Shown in pieces: positions 1 to 10,229 of a stretch of DNA of 64,000 nt. The number at the start of each line of letters is the position of its first letter. The stretch's first letter is position 1. This DNA comes from Massilia solisilvae (GTDB lineage Bacteria; Pseudomonadota; Gammaproteobacteria; Burkholderiales; Burkholderiaceae_D), in assembly GCF_024753215.1 (NCBI RefSeq), contig NZ_JANUGV010000001.1, forward strand, positions 1,612,001-1,676,000. Direction: 5' to 3'. Made by a program: the position numbers and the translations under genes. The notes beneath the pieces were generated by a model that was given only the letters and a program-made list of their open reading frames with translations, searched no databases and was not told the origin of the DNA.

Positions 1-532
1 GCAGCGTCTCGGGCGAAAGCGCCTCGGTGCTGGAGATGACCGCGCCGCCGAACGGCATGAACGGCAGCTCCACGGCCTGCGAGCCGGTTGCCAGCAGAAG
101 GTGCTCGCAACGGATGCGCATGCTGCCCTCCGCAGCGCCAGGTTCGGTCACCTCGACGGTCTTGCCGTCCACGATGCGCGCCCAGCCCTTGATGACTTGC
201 ACGCCGTGCTTGCGCAGCAGGGCGCCCACGCCGCCGGTCAGGCGCCTGACGATGCCGTCCTTCCATTCAACGGTGCGGGCGACGTCGATCTTCACGCCGG
301 ACACCGCGATGCCGAGCGGCGAATTGTCGGCGTAGTGGCGGGCCTTCTCGAATTCCTCGGCCGCGTGGATCAGGGCCTTGGACGGGATGCAGCCGATGTT
401 CAGGCAGGTGCCGCCCAGGTGCTCGGCCTCGACCAGGATGGTGGGGATGCCGAGCTGACCGGCGCGGATCGCGGCCACGTAGCCACCGGGGCCGCCGCCG
501 ATCACGAGCAGGGTCGTCGAAACAGAATTCAT
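1..532 (-). CDS. lpdV: Dihydrolipoyl dehydrogenase (E3), C-terminus beyond window
   Basis: Partial gene; only about 177 N-terminal residues are present and the rest lies before base 1. The visible part starts with an FAD dinucleotide-binding motif ([14 protein letters not shown], residues 8-21), followed by the redox disulfide [15 protein letters not shown] that defines the lipoamide dehydrogenase family. The enzyme reoxidises the dihydrolipoyl group of E2 and passes electrons to NAD. The ATG at 532 lies 4 bases after the E2 stop codon, so it is the last gene of the branched-chain dehydrogenase operon and its dedicated E3. The symbol follows Pseudomonas usage. Confidence 0.9.
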   Translation of the reverse strand, partial: MNSVSTTLLVIGGGPGGYVAAIRAGQLGIPTILVEAEHLGGTCLNIGCIPSKALIHAAEEFEKARHYADNSPLGIAVSGVKIDVARTVEWKDGIVRRLTGGVGALLRKHGVQVIKGWARIVDGKTVEVTEPGAAEGSMRIRCEHLLLATGSQAVELPFMPFGGAVISSTEALSPETL

Positions 533-536
533 ATGC

Positions 537-1919
537 TCATTCCACAAACAGAGTTGCCGGGCACTCGAGATAGCCACGGATGGTTTGCACGAACTCGGCG
601 GCCACCATGCCGTCGATGACGCGGTGGTCGAACGAGGACGACAGGTTCATCGTCTTGCGCGCCACCATGCCGCCGTTCCTGATCACCGGCTTTTCGACGA
701 TGCGGTTCACGCCGATGATCGCCACCTCCGGCCAGTTGATGACCGGTGTGGTGACGATACCGCCCAGGGGGCCAAGGCTGGTGATGGTGATGGTCGAACC
801 GGAGAGCTCTTCGCGCAGCGCCTTGCCGTTACGAGCCGCGTCCGCCAGGCGCACGATTTCGGAGGCGCTGGACCACGGGTCGCGCGCCTCGGCATTGCGC
901 ACCACGGGCACCATCAGGCCGGTGTCGGTCTGGGTCGCGATGCCGAGGTGGACCGGGTTGTAGCGGGTGACCACGCCAGCGTCGTCGTCGTAGCGCGCGT
1001 TCACCTCGGGGAACTTGCGGATCGCGAGCACCACCGCGCGCATCAGCAGCGGCAGCAGGGTGAGCTTGCCGCGCTCTTCGCCGTAGCGGCTGTTCAGTTG
1101 CGTGCGCAGCAGTTCCAGTTCGGTGACGTCGACCTCTTCCACATACGTGAAGTGCGGGATGCGGCGTTTCGCTTCCTGCATCTTCTCGGCGATCTTGCGG
1201 CGCAGGCCGATCACCGGCACCGCCTGTTCGCCCTGCAGCTCGGCGTAGCGCGTGTCCGCGCCGCCCATGCCGCCACCGCCGCGCTGGCGCGTTTCGACGT
1301 AGGCGTCCAGGTCGGCGTGCGTGATGCGGCCGGCCGGGCCGCTGCCCATCACGTATTGCAGCTCGATGCCCATGTCCCAGGCGCGCTGGCGAACCGCGGG
1401 CGCGGCCAGCGGTTTTTCGCCAGCGGGGCGCAGGGCGACCACGGGGGCGACAGGGCGCGGTGCGGTTGCGGGGCGTGCCTGCGCATGGGCATGAGTGCCC
1501 ACGCTACCGGTCTGCGTGCCTGTGTTGGACGCGTGGGCAGCGGAGCTGCCCACCCTACCGGTTGGCTTGCCTTCCGCGTTCACCGCAACGGGCTCGCCGG
1601 CCTGTTGTTCGGCCACCGCGTCCTGCGCCGAGACCGGGGCCGGGACCTTGTCCTTGTCGGCCGAGTGGTTGCCGGCGCCTTCCACTTCCAGGCGAATCAG
1701 CTCGGCGCCAACTGCCATCGACTGGCCCACGGCGCAGCCGAGCGAAGTGACCGTGCCGTGCACCGGCGACGGGATTTCGACGGTGGCCTTGTCGGTCATC
1801 ACGTCGGCCAGCACCTGGTCTTCCTTGATCGTGTCGCCGGGCTTGACGTGCCATTCGACGACTTCAACTTCTGCAATGCCTTCGCCCAGGTCGGGCATTT
1901 TGATTACATGAATGCCCAT
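537..1919 (-). CDS. bkdB: Branched-chain 2-oxo acid dehydrogenase E2 (dihydrolipoyl transacylase)
   Basis: 460 residues. An N-terminal lipoyl domain (about 1-80, lipoyl lysine in [10 protein letters not shown]) is followed by a long Ala/Pro-rich linker. A peripheral-subunit-binding domain comes next (about 170-210, [15 protein letters not shown]), then the catalytic acyltransferase domain ending near [17 protein letters not shown], which holds the catalytic His and Asp. It transfers the branched acyl group to CoA. I chose the ATG at 1919 because the lipoyl domain begins there; the longer open frame runs into the E1-beta gene. The linker (residues about 117-133) is encoded by a copy of the palindromic repeat found between genes elsewhere in the window. 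Confidence 0.93.
   Translation of the reverse strand: MGIHVIKMPDLGEGIAEVEVVEWHVKPGDTIKEDQVLADVMTDKATVEIPSPVHGTVTSLGCAVGQSMAVGAELIRLEVEGAGNHSADKDKVPAPVSAQDAVAEQQAGEPVAVNAEGKPTGRVGSSAAHASNTGTQTGSVGTHAHAQARPATAPRPVAPVVALRPAGEKPLAAPAVRQRAWDMGIELQYVMGSGPAGRITHADLDAYVETRQRGGGGMGGADTRYAELQGEQAVPVIGLRRKIAEKMQEAKRRIPHFTYVEEVDVTELELLRTQLNSRYGEERGKLTLLPLLMRAVVLAIRKFPEVNARYDDDAGVVTRYNPVHLGIATQTDTGLMVPVVRNAEARDPWSSASEIVRLADAARNGKALREELSGSTITITSLGPLGGIVTTPVINWPEVAIIGVNRIVEKPVIRNGGMVARKTMNLSSSFDHRVIDGMVAAEFVQTIRGYLECPATLFVE
1525..1566. repeat. Palindromic R1 repeat inside the E2 coding sequence
   Basis: The sequence GACGCGTGGGCAG, then CGGAG, then CTGCCCACCCTACC matches the R1 intergenic repeat seen at 4659, 17426, 29171, 29217, 41761, 53059, 53137 and 62080. 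Here it lies in frame in the bkdB linker and encodes [12 protein letters not shown] on the minus strand. The family match is seen directly; insertion as the origin is inference. Confidence 0.8.
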
Positions 1920-1920
1920 A

Positions 1921-4295
<2,375 letters not shown>

Positions 4296-4358
4296 CTATG
4301 CAGCACGCATCCTGGTCCGGGCGGGACGTGCGCGGGCTGATCGCGGTAAAGTTGCTGC

Positions 4359-4646
4359 ATGAACGAGCCGATTTGCCCGCTGTGCGGGCGTGCCCTGGGG
4401 ACCGAAAACATCGACCGGCACCACCTGGTGCCGAAGACCTACAAGGGAAAAGAGCAGTTCCCGGTGCACAAGATCTGCCACCGGAAAATCCATTCGGTGT
4501 TCACCGAGAAGGAGCTGCGCGACCGCTTCCACAGCTGGGAAGCTTTGCGCGCACATGAGGATATCCGCAACTTCATCGCCTGGGTGGCAAAAAAGCCGCC
4601 GGGGTATTACGCGCGTACGGAGACGGCAAAGCGCAAGAAGTGGTGA
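4359..4646 (+). CDS. Small HNH-type zinc protein, possible nuclease
   Basis: 95 residues. The order CPLC (6-9), DRHHLVPK (19-26) and CHRKIH (40-45) matches the beta-beta-alpha-metal HNH fold: two CxxC-type zinc ligands plus the catalytic His pair. It stands alone, divergent from the bkd operon and convergent with the permease. Stand-alone small HNH proteins are common in proteobacteria and mostly uncharacterised. No partner subunit of a restriction, toxin or phage packaging system is nearby, so I infer no specific role. The C-terminus is basic (RKKW). Confidence 0.75.
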   Translation: MNEPICPLCGRALGTENIDRHHLVPKTYKGKEQFPVHKICHRKIHSVFTEKELRDRFHSWEALRAHEDIRNFIAWVAKKPPGYYARTETAKRKKW

Positions 4647-4658
4647 TGCACGCAGCTG

Positions 4659-4696
4659 TTGGACGCGTGGGCGGGAAACCGCCCACCCCTACGGGG
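4659..4696. repeat. R1 palindromic repeat, single copy
   Basis: GGACGCGTGGGCGG followed by the complementary CCGCCCACCCCTACGG arm, just after the HNH gene and between two convergent genes. It may also act as a transcription-ending hairpin, though no T tract follows. Confidence 0.75.
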
Positions 4697-4718
4697 CGCA
4701 GCCAGTGACGGTGGGCGT

Positions 4719-6098
4719 TCAGCTCACGTCCGCGCTGGCGCGTTCGGGTACCGTGGCCACGCTGCGCTGACGCAGCCAGTAGCCCACGCCCAGCACCGCC
4801 AGCCAGGCCGGGATCAGGATCACCGACACGCGCAGCTCGGGCGTGATCCACATGATGACCAGCATTGCGGCAAGGAAGCCCAGGCACAGGTAGTTGGTGA
4901 GTGGCGCGGCCGGGCTGGGGAAGCCGGTCGGCGCGCCCGCAGCGCGCTTGGCGGCGCGAAAGCGCAGGTGAATCCAGCTGATCATGCCCCAGTTGATCAC
5001 CAGCGCGGACACGGTCAGCCCCATCAGCATGCCAAACGCCTCACCTGGCATGAAGTAGTTCAGGCACACGCAAATGCCGGTCACCAGTGCAGACACGCCC
5101 AGCGCCAGCACCGGCACCCCGCGCCGGTTCACGCGCAGAAGTGCGCGCGGCGCGTTGCCCTGCGCGGCCAGGCCATACAGCATGCGGCTGTTCGAATACA
5201 CGCCGCTGTTATACACGGACATGGCCGCGGTCAGCACCACAATGTTGAGCAGGTTGGCAACCATGTCGCTGTTGAGCGCATGGAAGATCAGCACGAACGG
5301 GCTGCCGCCGGCCGCGACCTTCTGCCACGGGTACAGCGACAGCAACACGCCGAGCGCGCCGATGTAGAAGATCAGGATGCGGTAGATGGCCTGGTTGGTT
5401 GCGCGCGGGATCGAGTGCGACGGGTCGTCGGCCTCGGCGGCCGTGATGCCGATCAGCTCCAGCCCGCCAAAGGAGAACATCAGCATCGGGATCGCCATCA
5501 CCAGACCGCCCAGGCCGCCCGGGAAGAAGCCATCGCGCCACAGGTTGGACACGCTGGCTTGCGGACCGGCGCCGCCGGACAGCAACAGCCACAGGCCGAA
5601 CACGATCATGCCGACCACCGCCACCACCTTGATGAGGGCGAACCAGAACTCCATTTCGCCGAACGCTTTCACGTTGAACAGGCTGATGGCGTTGATAACG
5701 GCAAAAAAGGCCAGCGCCGAGACCCAGGTGGGGATGCCCGGCCACCAGTACTGCACATAGATGCCGACCGCCGACAGCTCGGCCATGCTGACCAGGACGT
5801 ACAGGACCCAGTAGTTCCAGCCGGTGACGAAGCCGGCGAGGTGGCCGCAGTATTTGTTGGCAAAGTAGCTGAAGGAACCGGCCACCGGCTCGTCCACCAC
5901 CATTTCGCCGAGCTGGCGCATGATGAGGAAGGCAATCATGCCGCCGATCGCGTAGCCGAGCAGGACCGACGGGCCGGTCATCTTGATCGTTTGCGCCACG
6001 CCCAGGAACAGGCCGGTGCCGATTGCGCCGCCGAGGGCGATGAGCTGGATATGGCGGCTCTTGAGCCCGCGCTTGAGTCCTTCTTTTGGTTCTGACAT
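4719..6098 (-). CDS. AroP/PheP-type amino acid permease
   Basis: 459 residues with about 12 hydrophobic segments, of the amino acid transporter (AAT) branch of the APC superfamily. The start LKRGLKSRHIQLIALGGAIG and the stretches MRQLGEMVVDEPVAGSF and VTGWNYWVLYVLVSMAELSA closely follow the E. coli AroP/PheP pattern, so aromatic amino acid uptake with protons is the best guess. Exact substrate is not proven; proline or GABA permeases of the same branch are alternatives. The ATG at 6098 has a GAGGGTG ribosome-binding site. It is monocistronic, downstream of the curli operon in the same direction, separated by a candidate terminator. Confidence 0.85.
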   Translation of the reverse strand: MSEPKEGLKRGLKSRHIQLIALGGAIGTGLFLGVAQTIKMTGPSVLLGYAIGGMIAFLIMRQLGEMVVDEPVAGSFSYFANKYCGHLAGFVTGWNYWVLYVLVSMAELSAVGIYVQYWWPGIPTWVSALAFFAVINAISLFNVKAFGEMEFWFALIKVVAVVGMIVFGLWLLLSGGAGPQASVSNLWRDGFFPGGLGGLVMAIPMLMFSFGGLELIGITAAEADDPSHSIPRATNQAIYRILIFYIGALGVLLSLYPWQKVAAGGSPFVLIFHALNSDMVANLLNIVVLTAAMSVYNSGVYSNSRMLYGLAAQGNAPRALLRVNRRGVPVLALGVSALVTGICVCLNYFMPGEAFGMLMGLTVSALVINWGMISWIHLRFRAAKRAAGAPTGFPSPAAPLTNYLCLGFLAAMLVIMWITPELRVSVILIPAWLAVLGVGYWLRQRSVATVPERASADVS

Positions 6099-6160
6099 AT
6101 TCACCCTCGGCAATAGCTGAAGGTTCGGATTCTAAATCAGGCGCGGGCCGAGCGGGTAGC

Positions 6161-6191
6161 GAAAACGGCCGGCCCCTCGCTGGAAGGGGCG
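6161..6191 (-). terminator. Candidate terminator of the curli operon
   Basis: On the minus strand, a GCCCCT/AGGGGC hairpin (7-base loop) is followed by CGGCCGTTTTCG. It lies 20 bases past the last curlin stop codon. The T run is short, so strength is uncertain. Confidence 0.45.
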
Positions 6192-6210
6192 CGGACGCCA
6201 TGCGCAAAAC

Positions 6211-7128
6211 CTAGCGCTGCAGGATCGAGGCGACGTTGCCGTAGCCGGGCGTGGTGAAGTTCTGGGAGATGGTGGCGGTGTACCCGGCGGTGCCGGCGCT
6301 GGTCTGGGTGATGGTGGCCAGGTTGTCGTAGCCACCCTGGCGAATGGTCGCCGTGTTGGTCTGGTCTGCCGAGAAGCCATCGCCCACCGAGGTGATGCGG
6401 CCGGTGTTGTGGTTGCCGTGCTGGATGATGGTGGCATCGACGAAGCTGCCGGTCACGTCGATGGTGGCGACGTTGTTGTTCCCGGCCTGGTCGATCTTGG
6501 CCGAATTGGAAAAGCCTTGCTCGCTGATCCGTCCCACGTTGCTCACACCGTCCTGCTTGACCGTGGCCTGGCTCGAGTTGGCCGGCAGGTCGATGGTCGC
6601 AAAATTCGACGAACCGTGCTGGTGGATCGTCGCGTTCGGATCGACCGAGTTCGGCTCGTTGATCGTGGCCACGTTGTCGTTGCCGGACTGGCGCACCTCG
6701 GCGGTGGCGCCGATGGTGTTGTTCTGGTTGACGGAAGTGATGTTGCGCAGGCCATCCTGCTCGACGTTGATGTGAAGCTCGTGGATGCCGCTCTGGTCCA
6801 CGTCGGCCACGTTGTCCGACCCGCGCTGCACGATCGTCGTGTGCGAGCCGTCGGTGTCCTGCTTGACGCGGGCGATCTGGTTGTTGCCGTACTGTGTGAC
6901 GGCGGCGTGCGCCTCGTAGCCGGTCTGCTCCACGGCGGCGTAGTTGTTGGTGCCGGTCCCCTGCAAGATGTCAGCAGTGCTCTCGAACGAGACCACGAAC
7001 CGGCCCTGGGTGATCTTGGCGGTGCTCAGACTGCCCTGCTGGGTAATGGACGAATTGTCGGACGCGAAGGCCGGCAGGGCGCTCAGGGCCAGGACGGTGC
7101 ATGCGAGTGTGGCGAATGGGTGCTTCAT
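6211..7128 (-). CDS. Large curlin-repeat amyloid subunit, distal copy
   Basis: 305 residues. A signal peptide (MKHPFATLACTVLALSALPAFA) is followed by about eleven imperfect curlin repeats of the form QxGxxNxAxxxQ (for example RQSGNDNVATIN, QAGNNNVATID, QGGYDNLATITQ). This is about twice the size of E. coli CsgA. The mature protein should be exported by CsgG and polymerise into extracellular amyloid fibres. It is the last gene of the operon, 183 bases after csgG. The C-terminus (YGNVASILQR) resembles that of the first-gene curlin. Which of the two is the major fibre subunit and which the nucleator cannot be told from sequence alone. Confidence 0.88.
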   Translation of the reverse strand: MKHPFATLACTVLALSALPAFASDNSSITQQGSLSTAKITQGRFVVSFESTADILQGTGTNNYAAVEQTGYEAHAAVTQYGNNQIARVKQDTDGSHTTIVQRGSDNVADVDQSGIHELHINVEQDGLRNITSVNQNNTIGATAEVRQSGNDNVATINEPNSVDPNATIHQHGSSNFATIDLPANSSQATVKQDGVSNVGRISEQGFSNSAKIDQAGNNNVATIDVTGSFVDATIIQHGNHNTGRITSVGDGFSADQTNTATIRQGGYDNLATITQTSAGTAGYTATISQNFTTPGYGNVASILQR

Positions 7129-7311
7129 GGTGGATCTCCTGTGGTGAGGGATGAAGGTGCTGCCTGGAGCGGGGTGGGTGGCGGGTGCCGGCTAGCGGCG
7201 CACGACGACAGGGGCGCTTGCGGCGCCGTTCTTGACGATCGAGGCGGTCAGGCCCAAACCGGCCAGTTCGATGCGCGAGGGCTTGTGCGGTGCGCTTCAT
7301 GGCGGCTCCCA

Positions 7312-8196
7312 TCAGCCCTTGCGCGCACCGCGGGCGCCCAGTGCCCCGTCTTCCTTCAGGTAGGCTTCGATCAGCGGATCGGACCAGTCCTTTTCGTCTT
7401 TCAGCTGCCAGCGCCCGTCCTTCAAACCCTGCACCACCAGGTGCACGACCGCCGCCTCGATCGCCTCGCGCACGCACAGCTGGGCCGGCTCGTTGCGGGT
7501 GGTGCCGGCCTCGAACTGGGCCAGGTCCTTGAAGTTGACGAACTTGAACACGCTTGGGTGCAGCTCGTACGAATAGATGGTCTTGGTGGTGGAGACCGAG
7601 TTCAGCACCTCGCCGGTGCGCACGTCCACGCTGCGCAGGGTGATGGTGACCTGGTCCACCCGGTATTGCGAGGACGCGCCGATGCCGAGGAAGTTGGCGC
7701 CAATGCCGCCGGTGCGCACGTTGGTCTCGTAGGCCGTGATGCCGCCTTCGACCAGGATGGCGGCGGACACCAGCTGCGGCATTGCGGCCGGCGCCGGCGC
7801 GGCGTTCGCTTCCTTGGGCGACTCGAGCGCGCGCGCGATCTTGCGTTCGGTGAGCAGGTCTTGCAGGTTCTCGCGCTCGACCGGGGTGAACCAGCCGGAA
7901 GCCTGCAGGGCGCCGAGCAGCAGCGAGGCCGCGCCCTGCGTGACGGCGGTGGAGAACGAGCTGTCCGGCGCCGCCTTGTACTGGCCGGTCTGGTCGCGAA
8001 AGCCGTACACGGCCACGCTGATCTTGCCGCGCGGCGGCGGCAGGCGGGTCAGGTCGCGGGTGACGGAGGTGGCCGGGGTCAGGCGCGCGCCGGACTGGGC
8101 GACGGACGGGGCGTGGGCGCAGCCGGCCAGCGTTGCGCATACCAGCGCGCCGGACAGCGCGGCAAACAGCTTGATGGCGGGGCGAGCGTTTTTCAT
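7312..8196 (-). CDS. csgG: Curli secretion channel lipoprotein CsgG
   Basis: 294 residues (E. coli 277). The lipoprotein signal ends in LAGC, so the protein is anchored in the outer membrane. The family core is visible: KISVAVYGFRDQTGQYKAAP, FSTAVTQGAASLLLGAL, and the C-terminal NEPAQLCVREAIEAAVVHL. CsgG forms the nonameric pore that exports curlins. The start overlaps the csgF stop by 4 bases. Confidence 0.95.
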   Translation of the reverse strand: MKNARPAIKLFAALSGALVCATLAGCAHAPSVAQSGARLTPATSVTRDLTRLPPPRGKISVAVYGFRDQTGQYKAAPDSSFSTAVTQGAASLLLGALQASGWFTPVERENLQDLLTERKIARALESPKEANAAPAPAAMPQLVSAAILVEGGITAYETNVRTGGIGANFLGIGASSQYRVDQVTITLRSVDVRTGEVLNSVSTTKTIYSYELHPSVFKFVNFKDLAQFEAGTTRNEPAQLCVREAIEAAVVHLVVQGLKDGRWQLKDEKDWSDPLIEAYLKEDGALGARGARKG

Positions 8197-8621
8197 TGTC
8201 CACCTATCTGGAAGGTCGTCGAGGCGCCGGTGGTCTTGTCGGTGGTGGTGATGGTCAACACGCCGCCGCCGGAATCGACGATCGTGATGCGAAAGTTGCC
8301 CGTGTCAACGGTTCCTGGCTGGAGCTTGCCGTTCTGCCCGATCACGCCCGACATCGCCGCGGCGGACAGCTGGCTGAGGATCGAGCGCTCCAGCATGTCG
8401 GTGAACTGTTCCAGCGGCGACTTGTCGAGCAGCGAGTTGCGCGCAGCGAGCGGGTCCTTGTGCTTGTTGGTCGCTTGCGCGCTGGCGAGCAGGCCCGGGC
8501 CGTTGAGCGGGCTGCCGCCGAACGCGGGGTTGACGGGCGTGTAGACCAGCTCGGTTGCGGCGGCCGGAAGGACAGCCGTACACGCACAGAGGAGGGCGGC
8601 AAGGTACAAGTGTTTGGCCAT
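8193..8621 (-). CDS. csgF: Curli assembly protein CsgF
   Basis: 142 residues (E. coli 138). A signal peptide ending near AAA-TELVYTPVNPAFGG is followed by the diagnostic CsgF N-terminus (VYTPVNPAFGGSPLNG), which inserts into the CsgG pore in known structures. The chaperone couples secretion to fibre nucleation at the cell surface. The ATG at 8621 has an AGGAG ribosome-binding site 7 bases upstream; the longer open frame overlaps csgE and is not used. It overlaps csgG by 4 bases. Confidence 0.95.
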   Translation of the reverse strand: MAKHLYLAALLCACTAVLPAAATELVYTPVNPAFGGSPLNGPGLLASAQATNKHKDPLAARNSLLDKSPLEQFTDMLERSILSQLSAAAMSGVIGQNGKLQPGTVDTGNFRITIVDSGGGVLTITTTDKTTGASTTFQIGGQ

Positions 8622-8641
8622 GGGAACTCCTGTTGACGCTG

Positions 8642-9055
8642 CTAGATTTCGTCGGGCGCGAGGTCGCCGTCGGCCGGCAGCAGCGGCTGGACCTGGCTGG
8701 CGAGCGCCGCGTCGTAGGCCGCATCCACCGCCTGCGCGGCCAGCGGGCGGACCTGCGCGCGCGTGGGCGGCAAAAAGGCGCGGAACAGCAAGCGGCCCGC
8801 GTGCTCGACCTCGATGGTGGTGCCGCGCGCGGCGGAAGGCCGCTCGCGCACCAGCACGGCGTAGCCGGCCACGCCCGGCTTGTCTGCCCACATTGCGGCA
8901 AAGGCGGCGTGGAACTCCTGTCCCGCCACCGTGACGGTCTGGTTGACCAGAATGCCTTCGACCGGATCTTGTTGCGGAGGCACACCGCCGGCCGTGGCCA
9001 TCCTCGCGAAGAGCAAGGCCAGGGCCGCGGCTGCAATGGTCCCGGCACGCCTCAT
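8642..9055 (-). CDS. csgE: Curli periplasmic chaperone CsgE
   Basis: 137 residues. The signal peptide (MRRAGTIAAAALALLFARMATA) is followed by a CsgE domain: DPVEGILVNQTVTVAGQEFH, then VLVRERPSAARGTTIEVEH and LLFRAFLPPTR. CsgE caps the CsgG pore and delivers curlins. The ATG at 9055 is preceded by GGAGACAGG; the upstream in-frame ATG would overlap the end of the first curlin gene. The gene sits between the first curlin and csgF, with 16-20 base gaps. Confidence 0.92.
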   Translation of the reverse strand: MRRAGTIAAAALALLFARMATAGGVPPQQDPVEGILVNQTVTVAGQEFHAAFAAMWADKPGVAGYAVLVRERPSAARGTTIEVEHAGRLLFRAFLPPTRAQVRPLAAQAVDAAYDAALASQVQPLLPADGDLAPDEI

Positions 9056-9071
9056 CTTCCTGTCTCCGCCA

Positions 9072-9956
9072 TTACCGCTGCACGATGCGGGCGTAGTTGC
9101 CGCCACCCGGGGCAAGGGTGTTCTGCGTGATGGTGGCAGTCAGCCCATTGCCAAGCTGATCGATCTTGGCCCAATTGTTCCGGCCGCCTTGCACGATGGT
9201 GGCGAAGTTGCCGTCGCCGGCCGAGGTGATGAAGGCCTTGTTTCCGGTGCCGGTCTGCGATATCTGCGCGGCGCTGGTGGTGCCGGTCAGGTCGATCTCG
9301 CCGACGTTGTTGCTGCCGTTCTGGTCGACGATGCCGGATAAGCGCGAGCCGCCGTGCACGTTCGTTGCCGCTGAGTTATCCGTCCCCACCTGGTGGGCGC
9401 CAGCCTGGTTCTCGTCACCCGAGAGATCGACGTCGGCGACGTTGCCTGTGCCGTTCTGGTAGACCGTCGAGCCGAGAATCGTCCCGTTCAGCTCGCTGAT
9501 GCTGGCCTTGTTGTTCGTCCCCAGCTGCGTGACGTCGGCGAAGGCGTCCGTGATACGCTGGGCTATCGTGACGGTGTTGCCCCGGCCTTCCTGGCGGACC
9601 TTGGCAATGCCGCCAACGACCTCCTGCACAATGTCCGCGGAGTTGCCCGCGCCGTGCTGCAAGATGGTGGCGCTGCCGCCATCGTTGTGCTGCAGGATGC
9701 GCGCGGCCTGGTTGTCGCCCCCCTGGTCGATGGCGGCGTCGGCCTGGTTGCCGGCCTGTTCGATGATGCCCAGGTTGCCCGAGCCCGGCCCCTGCGTGAT
9801 GCTCGCACTGGCCCCGGAGAGCAGGTGCTCCTGCTTGATCGTTGCGGTGCCGTTGCTGCCTTGCTGGTCGATCGACGCGGATTCCTGCGCGAGCGCCGGC
9901 AGTGCCAGCAGCGTCAGGGTGGCGAGGGCAAGTGCTTCGAATGGCCGCTTCATCAT
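9072..9956 (-). CDS. Large curlin-repeat amyloid subunit, promoter-proximal copy
   Basis: 294 residues. The signal peptide MMKRPFEALALATLTLLALPALA is followed by about ten curlin repeats (QAGNQADAAIDQGGDNQAA, QHGAGNSADIVQ, QTGTGNKAFITSA, QGGRNNWAKIDQ) and a GGGNYARIVQR tail that mirrors the distal curlin. First gene of the curli operon. AAGGAG lies 4 bases before the ATG at 9956 and 7 before a second ATG at 9953; the second may be the true start. Major versus nucleator role is unresolved. Confidence 0.88.
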   Translation of the reverse strand: MMKRPFEALALATLTLLALPALAQESASIDQQGSNGTATIKQEHLLSGASASITQGPGSGNLGIIEQAGNQADAAIDQGGDNQAARILQHNDGGSATILQHGAGNSADIVQEVVGGIAKVRQEGRGNTVTIAQRITDAFADVTQLGTNNKASISELNGTILGSTVYQNGTGNVADVDLSGDENQAGAHQVGTDNSAATNVHGGSRLSGIVDQNGSNNVGEIDLTGTTSAAQISQTGTGNKAFITSAGDGNFATIVQGGRNNWAKIDQLGNGLTATITQNTLAPGGGNYARIVQR

Positions 9957-10001
9957 GATTCTCCTTGCTGAAGGAAATTGTTTCGTTTCGGAATTTTTCC
10001 C

Positions 10002-10029
10002 TGAATAATCAACTAGATAGGGTTGTCAT
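10002..10029 (-). promoter_or_regulatory. Candidate sigma-70 promoter of the curli operon
   Basis: On the minus strand, ATGACA (10029-10024) and TATTCA (10007-10002) are separated by 16 bases, in an A/T-rich stretch 45 bases ahead of the first curlin start. No CsgD-type regulator gene lies in the window. Confidence 0.4.
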
Positions 10030-10229
10030 CCTGTCCAGTATTGGCGAGGCCCAGGCCCCAGCCCTTGGCGCAGATTAAGAACGGCTGAGTTGACCATATG
10101 ACGTGGCGCAACAACGCATGGCGCCGCGTTTTGATTTATCTCAATTGGCACTTGAGCACCTCGGAAACAATGCCGGGATACCCGCCCGGCGTGCCAGCCC
10201 GGCCGCCGTCGTTCACCAAGGAGACTGCC

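Noticed and set aside
101..619. Plus-strand open frames across the bkd operon (for example 101-619, 585-1943, 1912-3240)
   Set aside because: They read as Arg/His/Ala-rich low-complexity sequence on the opposite strand of genes with clear enzymes, which is usual in GC-rich genomes.
6971..8203. 410-residue minus-strand frame through csgG and the curlin start
   Set aside because: Arg-rich frame-shifted reading of csgG and the curlin gene. It has no domain and loses both known proteins.
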